Part shown: positions 1 through 14,100 of the stretch, in pieces
Layout of the letters: every line of letters starts with the position of its first letter
Position numbering within the stretch: position 1 is the stretch's first letter
Notes under the pieces: generated by a model
Seen by the model: only the letters and a program-made list of their open reading frames with translations
What the model was told of the DNA's origin: nothing
The model's database searches: none
Assembly: GCF_018320785.1 (NCBI RefSeq)
Contig: NC_054867.1
Span: forward strand, 31,995,855-32,059,854
Length of the DNA stretch: 64,000 nt
Direction of reading: 5' to 3'
From: Cheilinus undulatus
Lineage: Eukaryota > Chordata > Actinopteri > Labriformes > Labridae
Position numbers and translations under genes: made by a program

Positions 1-46
1 AAGATACATGTAGGTAAACAACGGTCCGAATAAAACACAGCTGCAA

Positions 47-3000
47 TCATTCCTGGTGTGTGTGAGCATCACGCAGCAAACACAGTTCATCTTCTGCTTT
101 CTTAAACAGAAGAGGGACCCCTGAAGCATGAAGGACAGTCTGTAAGTGCTGGATCCTCTCTGCATGAAGCAGCATCGTTGGTTTCCGTTTTCCCAGCTCA
201 GCTGACAATCTGTGGATGCGCTCTTCCAGCTATAAATATGAAAAACACCAACAGTGATGCAGGTAAAACTGTGTCGGTGATTACATACAGCTTAGCCTTG
301 TGTGATCCAGCAGTTATTCACATATGATGATTAATGGTTGGAATGGGACGCCAAAAGAATGCATGCAGAATGTGAAACACCACTGTCGGTCATCAAACCT
401 TGGATTACTTCTCTAATGATCAGAGCCTCATAAAACCTGTCTCTTTACAAATAAGAGAAACCAGAAAAATGCAACTGTGTTTTCACTGACTGAACAGTAG
501 AAAGGCTAAATACTGAAATTAATCTAACCTTTCTTTTTACTGCAGTTCTCAACTGGTGAGCCAAGACTCAAAAGTTAGTCGCAAATTTGGGCCGGGGAAA
601 AAATGTGGCTAAGGGCATATTTAGGCCTACACTTTGGTTGATCCAGTCTAGACCATGGACAAATCTGCTGCACTGTTACATAATGACATCAGGTTTGGTC
701 TGTGTTCACATGGGGGCATTTAGAAGTGTAACAAAACATGGGGTGCGCCAGTAGTCAAGTGGTTAAGGCGCGCACCATGTACGCAGGCGACCCGGGCTCG
801 GGTCTGGCCCGTGGCACTATTTCCTGCATGTCTCTCCCCGCTCACTTCCCTGTTTCTGACTCTATCCAACATCAAATAAAGGCAAAAAGGCCAAAAATAA
901 ATCTTAAAAAAAAATAAAAATAAAAAATAATAATAAGTGTAACAAAATATGTGATGCACCAACTACATGCTCTCTAATTGGTCAGAATTTCTAGTGGTTT
1001 ATGAACACAAAAAAACTTTACAGGTATGCAACTTTGATACTTCAATCTAAGTTGAATGTATATGAAATACATTTTACTAAATCAAAACGTAAACTGTGCT
1101 CAGTATGAAAACGTCTGGATATTTCTAGACTGGGGATGAAATAACTTGACCACAATGGCACCTTTAGGAAACAGTTACATCTACTAGTGTCATCAGTGAC
1201 ATAACTTAAGTGCTCTTTGTTGTTCTCCGCTTAAAGAAAAATACCCTCTTACTTCCTTTAACTCTTCACAAACAGCTGTCCTTTCCATTTTTTCCTCCTT
1301 TCCACTGGTCTGCAGCCAACTTTGCAACACTCCTCTAAGTTTCTGCCAAGCCCTGAGTGAACAGAGAATACGACATCAGTTAGTATAACAATTCATAAAG
1401 TATTCAGACCCCCTTCATTTTTTTCTGACTTTTTATGTTGCAGCCTAATACTACCAAAAACATACATAATTTTAATTCTCACTGATCTACGATCAGTACC
1501 CCATCATGACATAGTAAAAACTGGATTTTAGAAATATTTGCAAATTTATGAAAAACTGAAATATCACATTGACTCAGTCTGGCCAGACACTACGCTCTGG
1601 AAATGATCCTGGTTGTACCAAACTTCTTCCATTCGGGAATTATGAAAGGCCACTGCGCTCTTAGGAACCTTCAGTGCAACATATTTTTTTGTAGCCTTCC
1701 CCACATCTGTACTGTAAAACAATCTTGTCTCTGAGCTTTGCAGGCAGTTTCTTTGACCTCATGGATTGGTTTTTGCTCTGATATGGAGGTGGACTCCAAT
1801 CAAGAAACATCTCAGCAAAGATCCAGAGAAATGGGAGGGACCTGAGCTAAATTTCAAGTGTTGTTGCAAAGGGTCTGAATACTTATGTCACTGTGATATT
1901 TCAGTTTCTTTATATCAGGCTGCAACGTAAGAAAAAAGATATAAGCGAAGAGGATCTGAATACTTTCTGAATGCAGTGTTTGTAAAAAAAAAAAAAAAAA
2001 AAAAAAACGTATGCAGATGTTACCTTAGCTGCTTCCTGTCCTGTTGGTACATCTTCATATCAAGCTGGATGCTGAGGAGTTCTCCGGTCAGAGTGGATGT
2101 TGAATCCATCACTGCTTCCTCTAGACTTACTCCTCTGGCTGCTCCTTGTGGTTTGTCTTTAAGAAGTAATGTACAATGAAATCAGTCGTTAAGCCATTTT
2201 TTATATTGCTCATAATCCATGCTAGAAAATTCTACATTTTACCGGGATGGACTGGTGATTGTTGTTTAGAAGGAGGAATGAGTGGAACACCCCCAAACTT
2301 GACAAAAAAAGGACAAAGCAAGAATCAAATGCAAATCCAGTAACTAAATTTAGCACTGAATTCATCCTGATAGGTCAAACAGGTGTTTGTTACCGTGTCT
2401 TCAGTCCCAAAGGTCATGAAAGCAGAGGGCGGTAAAAGAACATCTTGGTTCCCCTGAGAACAGTTTTTAGTTGAAACCTGAGTTGTAGAGGTTGGCAGAT
2501 TAGATATGGTGGCACTCTGATGTATGGAGGTGACTGGGCCGTTAGCAGAAGGGATGTTGAACAACACTGTGTGACCAGTCTCCTCTGGATTGAGCTGTGA
2601 GGGTTTTAGAGCAGCACCAGTGGAGACAGAATACATCCAGGAGCTAAAAAACAAAAGATTTGTTCATGTAAAAAGAATTTTTAAAGGCATGATACAACTT
2701 GGGATGATCACTAATTTGAAAAGCTGTACTTCTATATATAATAGATACACTCACTTTATTTAACTTCTCATTGACACAGATATCATATAGGCCAATTACT
2801 GGGCAGCAACCGGGGCATTTAATGAAGTAGATATGGTCAAGATGATGCACTGAAGTTGAAACTGAGCATCAGAATGGGGAAGAAAGGTAATGCCAGACAA
2901 GCTGGTTTAAGTATTTCAGACTGTGGATCTACTGGGATTTTCATTCCATCACAACCATCTCTAGGATTTAAAGAAAATAGTCTAAAAAAGTGAGAATATC

Positions 3001-5106
3001 CAGTGGGCAGCAGTTCTCTGGGCAAAAATGCCTCGTTGGCAGAGAACGGCTAGACTGGTTTGAGCTAAAAGAAAGGCTGCAATAACCAAAAAAAAACACT
3101 TGTTATAACTGAGGTATGCAGAAGAGCATCTCTAAACCTTTAACACTTTGAACCTTGAGGCAGATGGGCTGCAGCAGAAGAAGCCCACACTGGGCAACAC
3201 TCTTGCCAGCTAAGAACAGGAGACTGAGGTCACACAGGCTCGCAAAAATTGGACCAGAGTCGATTGCAAAAAACTGGTCTCGTCTGATGGGTCTTGATTT
3301 CTGACGTGACATTTGAATGGTCCGAATTTGACAACATGAAGGCCCGTCAGACCACCAACAACCATGGCATATTCAAAGTCACTTCGGTAATCGTCCATTC
3401 TGATGCTAGGTTTGAAGTTCCCCATCTCTACATGCCTACATGCACTGGTTGCTGCCCTGTGATTTGATTGGATGATCAGATATTTGTGCTAATTAGCAGC
3501 TGATAAGGTGTACCTAATAATCTGGTGTTGAACAAACATAACATGCATGTTAAACACATTAATCTACATTATTTCAATGATTTGTAATGTAGAAAAGTAC
3601 CAAGAGCAGAAAGCGAGAACTGTCTAAATTGCAAGGATACAGTGACAATGCGTCACACACTGACAAAGTGGTCAACAATTTGAATGGGTTACTTGAACTT
3701 TCGGTCATTAAAGACAGAATATTAACCAGTAATTGAGTGCCTCAGATTTTTGTTTTTGTTGCTATGGTATTGAAACAGGTACATATAGGGTTTGGTTAAT
3801 TTCAGAAATCTTATGGCAGTTTTTATAGCAACTTTTGTAGGCAGAAAAAACAGGCAGTACTTCATCTTGACTGGAGATTTAAACAGTTCCTCACAGCGGT
3901 GTGGCTGGCGTCGATGCGTACGGCTAAGCAGTCTGAAAAACAGGAAAACAGAAACTCTGACTTCATATGTTGCACACAGATTCACAGCCTGGTAAGGTGT
4001 TTATACGCACAGCTGGCTTAGCTCTCCATCTTCAGCTTCCTGCTCCCCTGAGTCAGACGAGGAAACACTCTTTGTTTCAGTCAAACTGAAGGTCACACTC
4101 TTCTTAGGCGGCTGAGTTTTGACCTCTTGTTCTCTCTGTGGTTTGTTCAGAGCTTGCTGCTTCCACCGCAGAGCACAGCGCCTCACCACTCTGTGGAGAC
4201 GTTGCGACTTCTGCAGGACACGAGCGGACTTAATATGACACACAAATTTAATACCACAACCCATAAACACATATCCCCACCTGCTCCTGGCTGTGTTGTG
4301 TGAGGTTCTTTGTGAGATCGTTCATGTGAGCAGCGTAGGTGAGGATGCACGTCACGCCCTCCCTAAGCAGCTGGTCTCTGTACACCTGTGCAGCCTGGAC
4401 CACCTGCTCTTGTTTCCTGCGCTGCTCTAAGGCCCAGAGTCTCCAACCACACAAAACCTGCAGATTCAGCAAACAATGTAAAGATAAACATGTAAGCATT
4501 AAATCAATAGGTTCAGTGCTGCTTTTAGCAGTGAGAGAAGAATGTGGCGGCAGGTGTTACCTTGGCCTGGAGAGAGAGGGACCAGTGCCAGAGTGCTCGC
4601 TCAGTCTGCTGGGCTTCTCTCCGTCTGTGCTGCAGCTGTGAGCAGGAAGGAAACCATAGTCATGGTCAACAGTCTGACTGCTCTAAATCAAATCTCATAA
4701 AGGATATCAGTCTGACTATGACGCTGATGCAGATTCACACTAATGTTTCATATAGCACAGCATGATACAAAGGAAACAAGTTCAGTCCTCTAAATTTTAT
4801 GCTCTTTTTCATGCTCATATTATGAAATTTATAGGGCTACTGTTTTTATTTAGTGTCTTACATGCCAGGTATAATTCTTCTAAAGTAATGTCAAAAATTA
4901 AGGCAACACAGACCAACATATCCTGACTCTCTGGCACTATACAGGTGCATCAGGTGCATCTTGAAACATTTAAATATTATGAAAACATGTATTTTTTCCT
5001 GTGATTTAATTCAAGAAGTTAAACGTCCACATATTTTACATTCACCTCATACAAAGTGAAATATTTCCAGACTTTTTGTTTTAAAGTTGATGATTTTGGC
5101 TTGCAG

Positions 5107-5148
<42 letters not shown>

Positions 5149-8100
5149 CTGGAAAATTATGCCTACTAAAAGAAAATCCTAATGGACATGAAAGAAATAT
5201 TTAACTGTGTGAGAACTGCTCAGTGCAATCTGAATGTATATATAAGTGTAGTTTGAAGGCATAGTAACAAACCTTCACTCTCCACTGTTCAAAGTATGTC
5301 TGGTACATCTTTAACCTCAGCAACAAAATCCCCTGTCGTTTCATTACCTGTAGAAAATCATGTGTTTAAAAATTCACGTGACATTGGGTTGACATTATCA
5401 TGTAACAGTTGGAAGTTGTATTTTAAACCTTGTTTTTGCAACACTGGTAGTGATGCTCTTTCCAGGCTTTCACTGCTTTAGAGAGACGCTTGGACTCGTG
5501 GTGCTTTCTGGCTTTTTCCATGCAGATCCTCTCCCTCCGAGCTGCCCTGGTCTGCTTCCTCCAGTGTCTCAATGACCGCAGCAGCCGCACTAAGGCAAGG
5601 TTGAGTGAAAAAAGGGTACAATGCTTGTGGTGAGCACATATCCAAATAGTAATATCAAACAAAATTTTAATATATATCTGGTGGAATAATGTCATAACAG
5701 TGATTACACTCGAATCAAGTAATCATAAATATCAAGGCAAGATGAGTCCTGTCTTTTTGTATTATTAAACAGATTTTTCTCAAACTGAATGACTATAGTG
5801 TCGTTGTGTTTCTGCTCATGTCCTAGAAACAATGGCAAGACACTGAAAATGACTCTTGAGCTACAAGGACATGTGATAACTGGAAGCCAATGTTTTTTAT
5901 GAATTCAAATGTTAATATTACAGTCAAGAGGGTGGGAATTTGGTGCATTCAATTGACCCACCCACTACATCTTAAAACAAAGACTACAGCTCAATTTTTC
6001 ATCATTTTTAAACAAATTTTTTATTAACAATTAGTCATTTTTTCATGTCTTTAGTTTGTTCCAGTAATAAATAACACAGTCTTCTGTTTTAAAGACTTAA
6101 ATGCCCCCACCTCCTCAGCTCATCACACCTACTGTATATAAAATTATCTTTATACATCAAATGATGCAAAATTACATTAGAAAAAAGCATAATTGCATAG
6201 GCTTCTCAAATGTACTGAACCCTCTCACTAAGCTTGGATCTGTTGAAGGTAGCAATGCTGAGCTGTGAAGGCCATGTGGTCAGGTATGTGAGAAAGAGAA
6301 TGTCTCTGTGTTGGCAGTGAGAGCTCTGGGACGCTGGAGATCACTGTTCAGCCCTCTGGATGTGTTGACTTGTGGAGGTGAATAGTAAGGTTTTAACTTG
6401 GTTTAGGGACTTCTTTGCTGAATGCTTATCCTTTCTCCAGGGCACAAGTACCTTCTGTTTGCTTCAAAACACTAACACTAATGATATTAAACGTAATACT
6501 TTGTATTTTCCATGAAGAAAAAAACATAATAAATGGCTTTGTTGGACATTATTAAACTAAACATAATAATGTCATCCATGTAAATATCTCCAACATACAC
6601 AGCATAAAAAAGCAGACGACAAATGCCTCTGTTGTGGGACATAAAAACATTGAGGTAATTGAATCGAAGGACATTTATTTTAACAGAATGTAAGTATATT
6701 CAAAGGATTTGTTTCCTTAATTACAGCCTGCTGCTTGTTTTGCATTTTGTCCAATAAGCTTTCAGCATGAAGAAGTCAAAATGCATTTCCAATCACTTCC
6801 TAAATATCAAGATTTAGGAAGTGATTATGTAATTCATCTATTAAAGGGAAAAATAATGGCATATACTTGTAGAAAAGAAGAGTGAGACACAGGCTGGTCA
6901 TGCACTATGTTTAAATCCTGCGTTAAAATCTTCTAATTCTGGCATACAACCTCTTTTGTGTTATCAGAGTCCTTGGAAAACTAAAATTCATATGGTTAAA
7001 ATGATGAAGAAAAACTTGAGCATGTACTTCCTGTGGTCATTCTCACCTCCATTTTTTAATTTATTCTAGCCCCCTGCCTAGTGTTTACTTTTGCTTATTA
7101 TTTTTATTTTACACCTCAATTTTATTTCCTTTATTTTTCTTTTTTTTTTTAGATATTTATTTTTTAATTTTTATTTTCCCCTTCTTTCACATTGATCTAA
7201 CTTGCCCTAGTACATTATACATTTTTAAAATTGACTACTATGCAAATGAATTGCTTCTAGGAGGTGAATTTTGTTATTAATAGTGACCTATTGCTATATG
7301 CAGAAATTTTGTCATTGTTCAATAAAGTTCATTAAAAAAAAAATTCTCACCTTCATTTAAAGACCTCTGTGCCCTGCTGGCTGTCTCCCTCTGCTGGTGG
7401 CGCCTTGACACTGCATGTTGTGTTGCTTCCCTCCAGGACAGAAAAACCTGCCAGAGCAGTGTAAAGAAATCATTCAGAAAGGCTTCAAAAGGTGAAACAC
7501 AACATTTGAGCAAGAGATGGGACTAGAATACCTTAAACTGAAGGACATGCTCAAAGTGACTCTGTGCTCTTTGCTCCATGAGCCTGACCTCTGCCATCAG
7601 CACAGCGTTCTCCCTCCAAACATACAGGACCTTCCTGAAGAGACAACATTAAAAAAGAGCGGACGCTTATATTATGTCATTATCTAATATTGATAATCTA
7701 TTGGTGGTTTCTTGTTTAAGACGTCAAACTCAGACTTTGGTTTTTGAATATGTGTGGATATGTTGGTCAGTACCTGCAGAAGTTCTCTTTTTGTTGTCTG
7801 TAGAGTTCCTCTGCATGACCACAGAGCTGAAACATCTGACGGGTACGTTTCTGTGAAGATCCCAGAGTGCATCAGCTTTAGCATCATCTTCATCACTGCA
7901 GCCTTTAAATATAATGTTTGCATATTGCTGATGTACCTTCCAAGCCTCAAATGTGTGTTTGAGAAGTTTCACTTCATGAAAACGCTGCATCTGCTGCAAT
8001 CTGCTTTTCATCACCCGCTGGCTATGAACATACTGAGCAAACACACACAAGCACAAGTCACAGACACACTTACAGAAAGAGGAAACCTGAAACAGATTGT

Positions 8101-11100
8101 TTATCTGATTAGTGTTGGAATCCGTCCCCATGCTTTATGGTGATCTAAGCCAATGATGAGTTTGAGGCACATGCAGTACTGTGCAGAACTTTTGGGCATG
8201 TTTGGGCAAAAAGCTGAGGCTAAAGTAAGGCGTAGTGTGAGTCCACCTGAGGGCATCACTGGGCAGAAAGGAGGATTGACTCAACCCCGGTAGAGCTCTG
8301 GATGAAAAAAAATCAGCTGAAAAAATAAAGTCCACACCTTTAGGACACAGTAAGGTGTGGATGTTGCAAGTAAGCATGGCCTAAGGTACCGTCCAGGATG
8401 CTGTGGATGTCTGGATGGCCCAAAAATGGCTGGCAGCCTCCATGGCATATTACCAAGGGTGAGAAGTAGGATAAAAGACATGCCATCAAGCGTGACCCAG
8501 CTTGTGTCGACATGTGCCCATCATGACGGGCCCCCTGGTGAATCCTTAGCATCCTGACATACCCAAAACGTATGCACAGGACTGTATGTGGGTCTTGTAA
8601 ACTCAACAACTCAGGTTTAAACACCAGGTTTAATTATTAACAAGGTGAATTTTAATATCTGAGAGGAAAGAACTGTTTGGATTGGAATTTTTCTCAACAG
8701 ATGCCATTCTAATAGCCGAATGAGACACCACATGGTCACCTTCTTCCATTTGTCCACGGCCCATCTCATGCAGCACACATCGCCTTGATGACAAGCCTGC
8801 TGTTCCCGATTTCTCCTGATATGCAAACAAATATATTCAAAAATCTGTTTTCACCAAAGGAGCAGCAAGTCTCTTACTCTACGCACTCTCTAACTTTTCT
8901 CCACCTGTCTCGTATCTCCATGCTGTTGTCCTTCCACTCAGTCATCGTCTTATGAAGCAGTCTGTGTTTGTACAGACGCTCTGAAGCTTCCCATTTCTCC
9001 TCCTCAATGATCCTCTGCTTTGTACGCTGCCTCCAGTGACTCCAGGATCTCTGCAGGCAGCTCCGCTCCTCATGCAGGATTGCCTGATAAAAGTGAGTTG
9101 TATGTAAGTATCTAAAACATGGGTGTTCCACTTAAATCAACAATTTATAGAAGTCTGTGTGCCATTCCCAACCAACCATTCGCTCAGAAAGCATCTGCTC
9201 CTTGTGCTGCTCCGATCGTCCCCACCAGGTGTAAAACACCCATGTGTACTGACGCTGCCTGACAGCAGATTAAAGTCAGACATGGAGACAAGAATCAGAT
9301 TAACTTTGTTGTATGGAGAAATGGCTTAATGAGTAGAAATCAGGTGTTTACTCACTGATTAAAGACTAATGCCTTATGCTTCCTTTGCTTATTGAGTCTC
9401 CTCTGTAGAGTGAACTCGACCCACGAGTTGAAACATCGAGGTAAAATACGTTCAGCAAAACAAATGTCTGCACGATGCTCCATTTCCTGCAGAAAAAAAA
9501 GATCTGTTTTTTTTCTTTAAGCCAATATGAAGTAAATCAGGTAACACAGTTATCACCTGCAGAGACCTCAAACTGAGAGAATCAATTTTGAAGGGTTTTT
9601 AAAGAGTGATGATTGTAGAAAATGGAGGCTGATTTTTCCTTAATTCCAGTGAAGTCAACCGGTCATATTACACAAGACTTGCTCACTTTGTACATGTAGA
9701 CACTGTCATTTCTTGGTCCATAATATCCCATAATAGTGCCCATTTATCCCTTGTGCGTCATATCAATAGTAGATAAATCATAGAGTGGTTTTGCCCCAAA
9801 TCCTTTCAATAGAAATCCCTTTTCTTGCGACTTACTTGCAATTGATGGAAATCAAGTGACAGCATTTTAATGCAGAATTTTAAAAAGCAAAAAGTCATGC
9901 TTTGTCAGGACTGTCCTTAAGAAAAGATAAAAACAACTTCAAAAATGTTTATTAAACAGAGTTCAGACTGATCATTTCTAATTTCGGGTAGTTCAGAAAC
10001 CTAAAAGCAGACTGGCTTTCATGACAAAAGCCCAGTTCAGTGCTATTTAAAGCTGTGATACATGCACCAGTGATGTTTCACCTTCATGAACATCGCAGAG
10101 GTATAATAGGAGGACAAAGTGATCCCTCTTCTGTCCTGTCTTCAAAATTTTTAACAGAGACATAAAGAGGCATTCAGGATCAGTGAAGCATGATGCAGCA
10201 CTATGTGCATGTGCAGTTCTTCTGCTATGCTGTGCTCCCTTCATGTCCCCGAAAAATAGTTTCTCACACACAGTTGTGGTATAGTATTATTGTCTGGAAA
10301 TGTAATGGTGAAGCTTTACCCTGGTGCTGTTGCAAAAATGCACCATGAGAAACCTGTATTTTTATGCAGTTATCCATTTATGGAGAAATGAAAGTGTTAG
10401 ACCACCGGCAAAGGGACCCAGGGTGACATTTGGGTAGACAACACTCCGCCTTGTTTATGCCGTTTAAATAGAGCGGTTCTCCTGCAAACACCAAAGGGTG
10501 CTGATACATACACCATATATCGAAACTGTGAAGTGTAGAAATGTGTTCTATTTTTACATTGTAAGAATTAGATCTAAACAAACCTGCATGTGTCTTTGTT
10601 CTGCATGCTTCTCTCTCCAGTGCTGAAACCAGCTGCTCAGAAGGGATGTGCTATGAATAAAGAACACTTCAAGTCAAAGTCTGAACTAAAATCATGAAAA
10701 AAACATAACTCTAGAGGACATTTTCATAGCTTCGATGCAACAACATAGAGCCTTGGTTCCCGACTTGGGGTCTGGGACCCCCTTAGGGGGGCGCAGTGGC
10801 CTGCCTGCTCTGAGGTTGTTAAAATTAGGTTCACTCAAACTATCTAAAATCATGATAAAACCCATTTGAATGATTCATATCAAGGATTTTTGCTAACACT
10901 TGTGGTTTGGGCTATTGTCTCTGGATTTAAATGATGAAAACCCATTTAAATTTATGTGTAATTTTGAGAGCAAAATGTCACCTTTTTAAGTGTGGGTCCT
11001 CGGGGGACTCAACAGAGAAAAGGTTGGGAATCACTGATGTAGAACATACACATATTTTCGACTATGGTTAAGTACTTCAGCTTTTGGTTCAAACTGAGAA

Positions 11101-14100
11101 ATGACAAAAATACCTGTGCTTAGTCAGTGCCATTTCTGTAAGCTGTTTATAACTTCTGTCTTCTGCCTGCTCAATGCGATCCTGCCACAGCCTCCAATAT
11201 TTGGTGGTCAACTGCACCAAAAGTTTAAAAGCCAAGCCTCAAAATCGTGAAACTGTAGTATGCATATGAAATGTTAAACATGGATGATGTGCTTTCACTT
11301 ACAGTTTGATGGTACTGTTGGATGGCCATGTTGTTGTTTAGTCGTTGTGTTTGTTTCATGGTGACATTAAGAGAAAATCCATGAAAACCAGCATGCTGGA
11401 AACAAGAATACACCAATCAATTAACTTATCAGATCCATCGGTGATTAGATTCAGGATTTTAACTCATACATGATCTTACCAGCAGGTGATGGTGATAATG
11501 CTGACTTGCAATCTTGGCTTTTTCTGCTTTTTCTCTGCATAAAGCCACATCTATATTAGAGTTCAAGAATAAAAAAAAACTGTGCTGATGATTAAAAGAT
11601 ATGGTATATGAGGTATAAAGGTAGGCTTTTTGTAATTGATATGAAAATTAGTAAGGCATTAATCATTAGGATACAAGCTTTCCAGCGGTGCACTGCTCTG
11701 CGCTTGGTGCTCTGTACAGCCAAATGTCCTGCAGCTTGCAGCTGGTCCTCCTCGCTCTGTTTGCGATGCAATGCGCTTTTCCACTCACTCCAACACATCA
11801 TCAACAGATGATAATGATAAGCCTGCAGAGCAACAGCTGAAAAGACAAAAGCCTCTACATTAACAGCTCAGAACAGAAGTGAACAAAAGGCACAAAGGTG
11901 ATCCAAAGTTACCTTGAGACGCTTTCTTAGTTTGGATACAAGACACAGAACATTTCCACTGATGCAATGTTTTTCTCTTCAGGCTGAGGGTGAAGTGGAG
12001 CAAAGCTTTGGATTCCTTCTCTTTCTGATCCAGAGCTGCTGTGTGCATCTCTGTCCACAGAAGCCATGACTTTAAAAGAAAATATCAAACAAAATGTAAA
12101 ACAAGGAGATCATTGCTCATGAAATACTATGTTCATTTTTAATCAAAGGAGCATTTGGAAGTTATTTTACCTTGTGCTTTAAGGTTAGCTGCCTGTGTTT
12201 TACAGCTTGGTCCTCTAAAGTGTAAAACTCATGACGCTGCTGCAGCCTTACCTGCCACAATCTCCATGTAGAACTGCACAATAAAAGAGAAATATATCAG
12301 TTTTTTACTTTATTCTTTTCATTCAAAAGCAAATTCTTTAATTTATAAGTTATCTTATGTTTTATAAATTTTGTGTAATAATGCCCTCTTTAACTCTTTC
12401 ACTTGATTATTTAATTCAACCAATATGTATGCTTTTTTGCCTGCTCTTTTATGCCTTCTTTTCTTTGGATGTTTTAAAGTCTTTTGCATTTGAATGTCTC
12501 AATGTTGCTTAATGTCATATCGCTTTGAATGTCCTGATGATGATTTGTTTATAACTATATAGAACAATTTAATTTGCCTTGCGAATGGCACTTCATAAAT
12601 AAACATGCCTTTCCTTTCCTCAAAATCATTCACTTGTTCCATGTAATTTTTGTAGGGATGTACGGTGTTGCCATGGTTACTAGCACTGTTGCCTTTAAGC
12701 CACCAGATTGTTCAAATTCTGACCAGAAAGGGCCTTTTCGGGGCCGTTTATTTGCATTCCCTGATGCAGTAGTGGGGTTAACTTCAGGTTAAGTTTCTTG
12801 CCCAAAGACACATCAGCATGTGACTGCAGGAGCTGGATGGATGGTTAATACTTGTTGCTCTTGTTTGAAATACGATCAGCTTACTGCAGAGTTGTGAGTT
12901 TGTTCAGCTCGAGAGCTGATTCCAGCATCTTTTTCTTTATGCGTTTCATGTCTGTAAAAACCTCCCAGCAGTTCCAAACTTGACGCATCCACTGCCTGTC
13001 AGCTGATAAGAACAAAATATATAGGTAATAACAAAAACTGCAGCTTACGATGTCTGGACATATATAATGCAATAAGATGAACAATACCAAGTTGTATGAG
13101 TTTCACCATTACCAATTAACCGAGCTTTTTGGAGTTTGCATTTCTTCTCTCTTTGTAGTGACACAAAAATCCGCCATTGCTGGAACACCAAGTTGCACAG
13201 ATAATACCTGTAACACAAAATGATCAAATCAGTACTCACAGGTCTGCCCACAGAACTTATTATTTGTTTACCCCCTTTACTGCTTTTTTCATCCATTTTG
13301 CCAGTTCTTTTTGCGACTTTTGGTGATTATTTAAACGTTTTCACATATAAGTTGTCTCATTTTCTTCTACTTTATTTTCTGGCATTCCGATGTTTATGCA
13401 CATCACGGCTTTGGTACGAAGTCTGGCATTACTTTCTTAAAGGTTTAGTTCAGTTTACCCTTTCACATTGTTAACATTACTAATAGAAAGATATTTCTGT
13501 TTTGTGATAAAGGGTTGACATTTCAAAAAAGGCTATATTGTACTACGGCAGAAATAAAATTATTCTTTGTTGCTTTGACAAGAGTGGTTATTATTCAGTT
13601 TAAAAATAAAATATGGTTAGTACAGCTTAATTTTGATGATTTTGCTGACCTCCATGGACCCCCAATTTGTTTGGGACCCAGAGAGCTCTCCCCCATCCCA
13701 AACTTTTGGACAGCCTTGAGTACAACTGCAGTGTGGGACCAGCTGAAAGATGTACAGACTGAGATGTTTACCTGTAGTGACACTCTGCCCGCATGATAAG
13801 ACTCCACTCCCTCCTGGAGGTCCACCACTCATCCCTCCATCCTTCAAAGGCTCGTCTTAGGACCACGCTGTTATAGTGGAACCTGCAACACAAAATAATC
13901 CCTTAGATTAATGGACCCTTGGAGGTACAACATTTGTAAGTGAAAACAACCAGTTTAAATTTTGCAAAATAAGTTTTATGCTACTTTGCTTTATGAGGAA
14001 GAACACGGCCAAAGGTCCTCTGGATCCATATCTTCAGAGACTTTCTTGCCAAGTGCCTGTAGTGGTGGAAAAGTATGTCATGAATGGCAAAATACAGGGA

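Noticed and set aside
741-815. A tRNA gene
   Set aside because: It has A- and B-box-like segments, but the B box is degraded and no acceptor stem closes. The A-rich tail and target duplication show it is a SINE.
2837-3425. Minus-strand ORFs of 60-70 aa as small genes
   Set aside because: They are antisense to the decayed Tc1-like transposase in the SFI1 intron.
5109-5144. Tail of a processed pseudogene
   Set aside because: No coding remnant or target duplication is visible beside the A tract.
7754-8143. A 129-aa plus-strand ORF
   Set aside because: It is antisense to SFI1 exons 17 and 18, whose minus-strand frames are conserved and spliced in phase.
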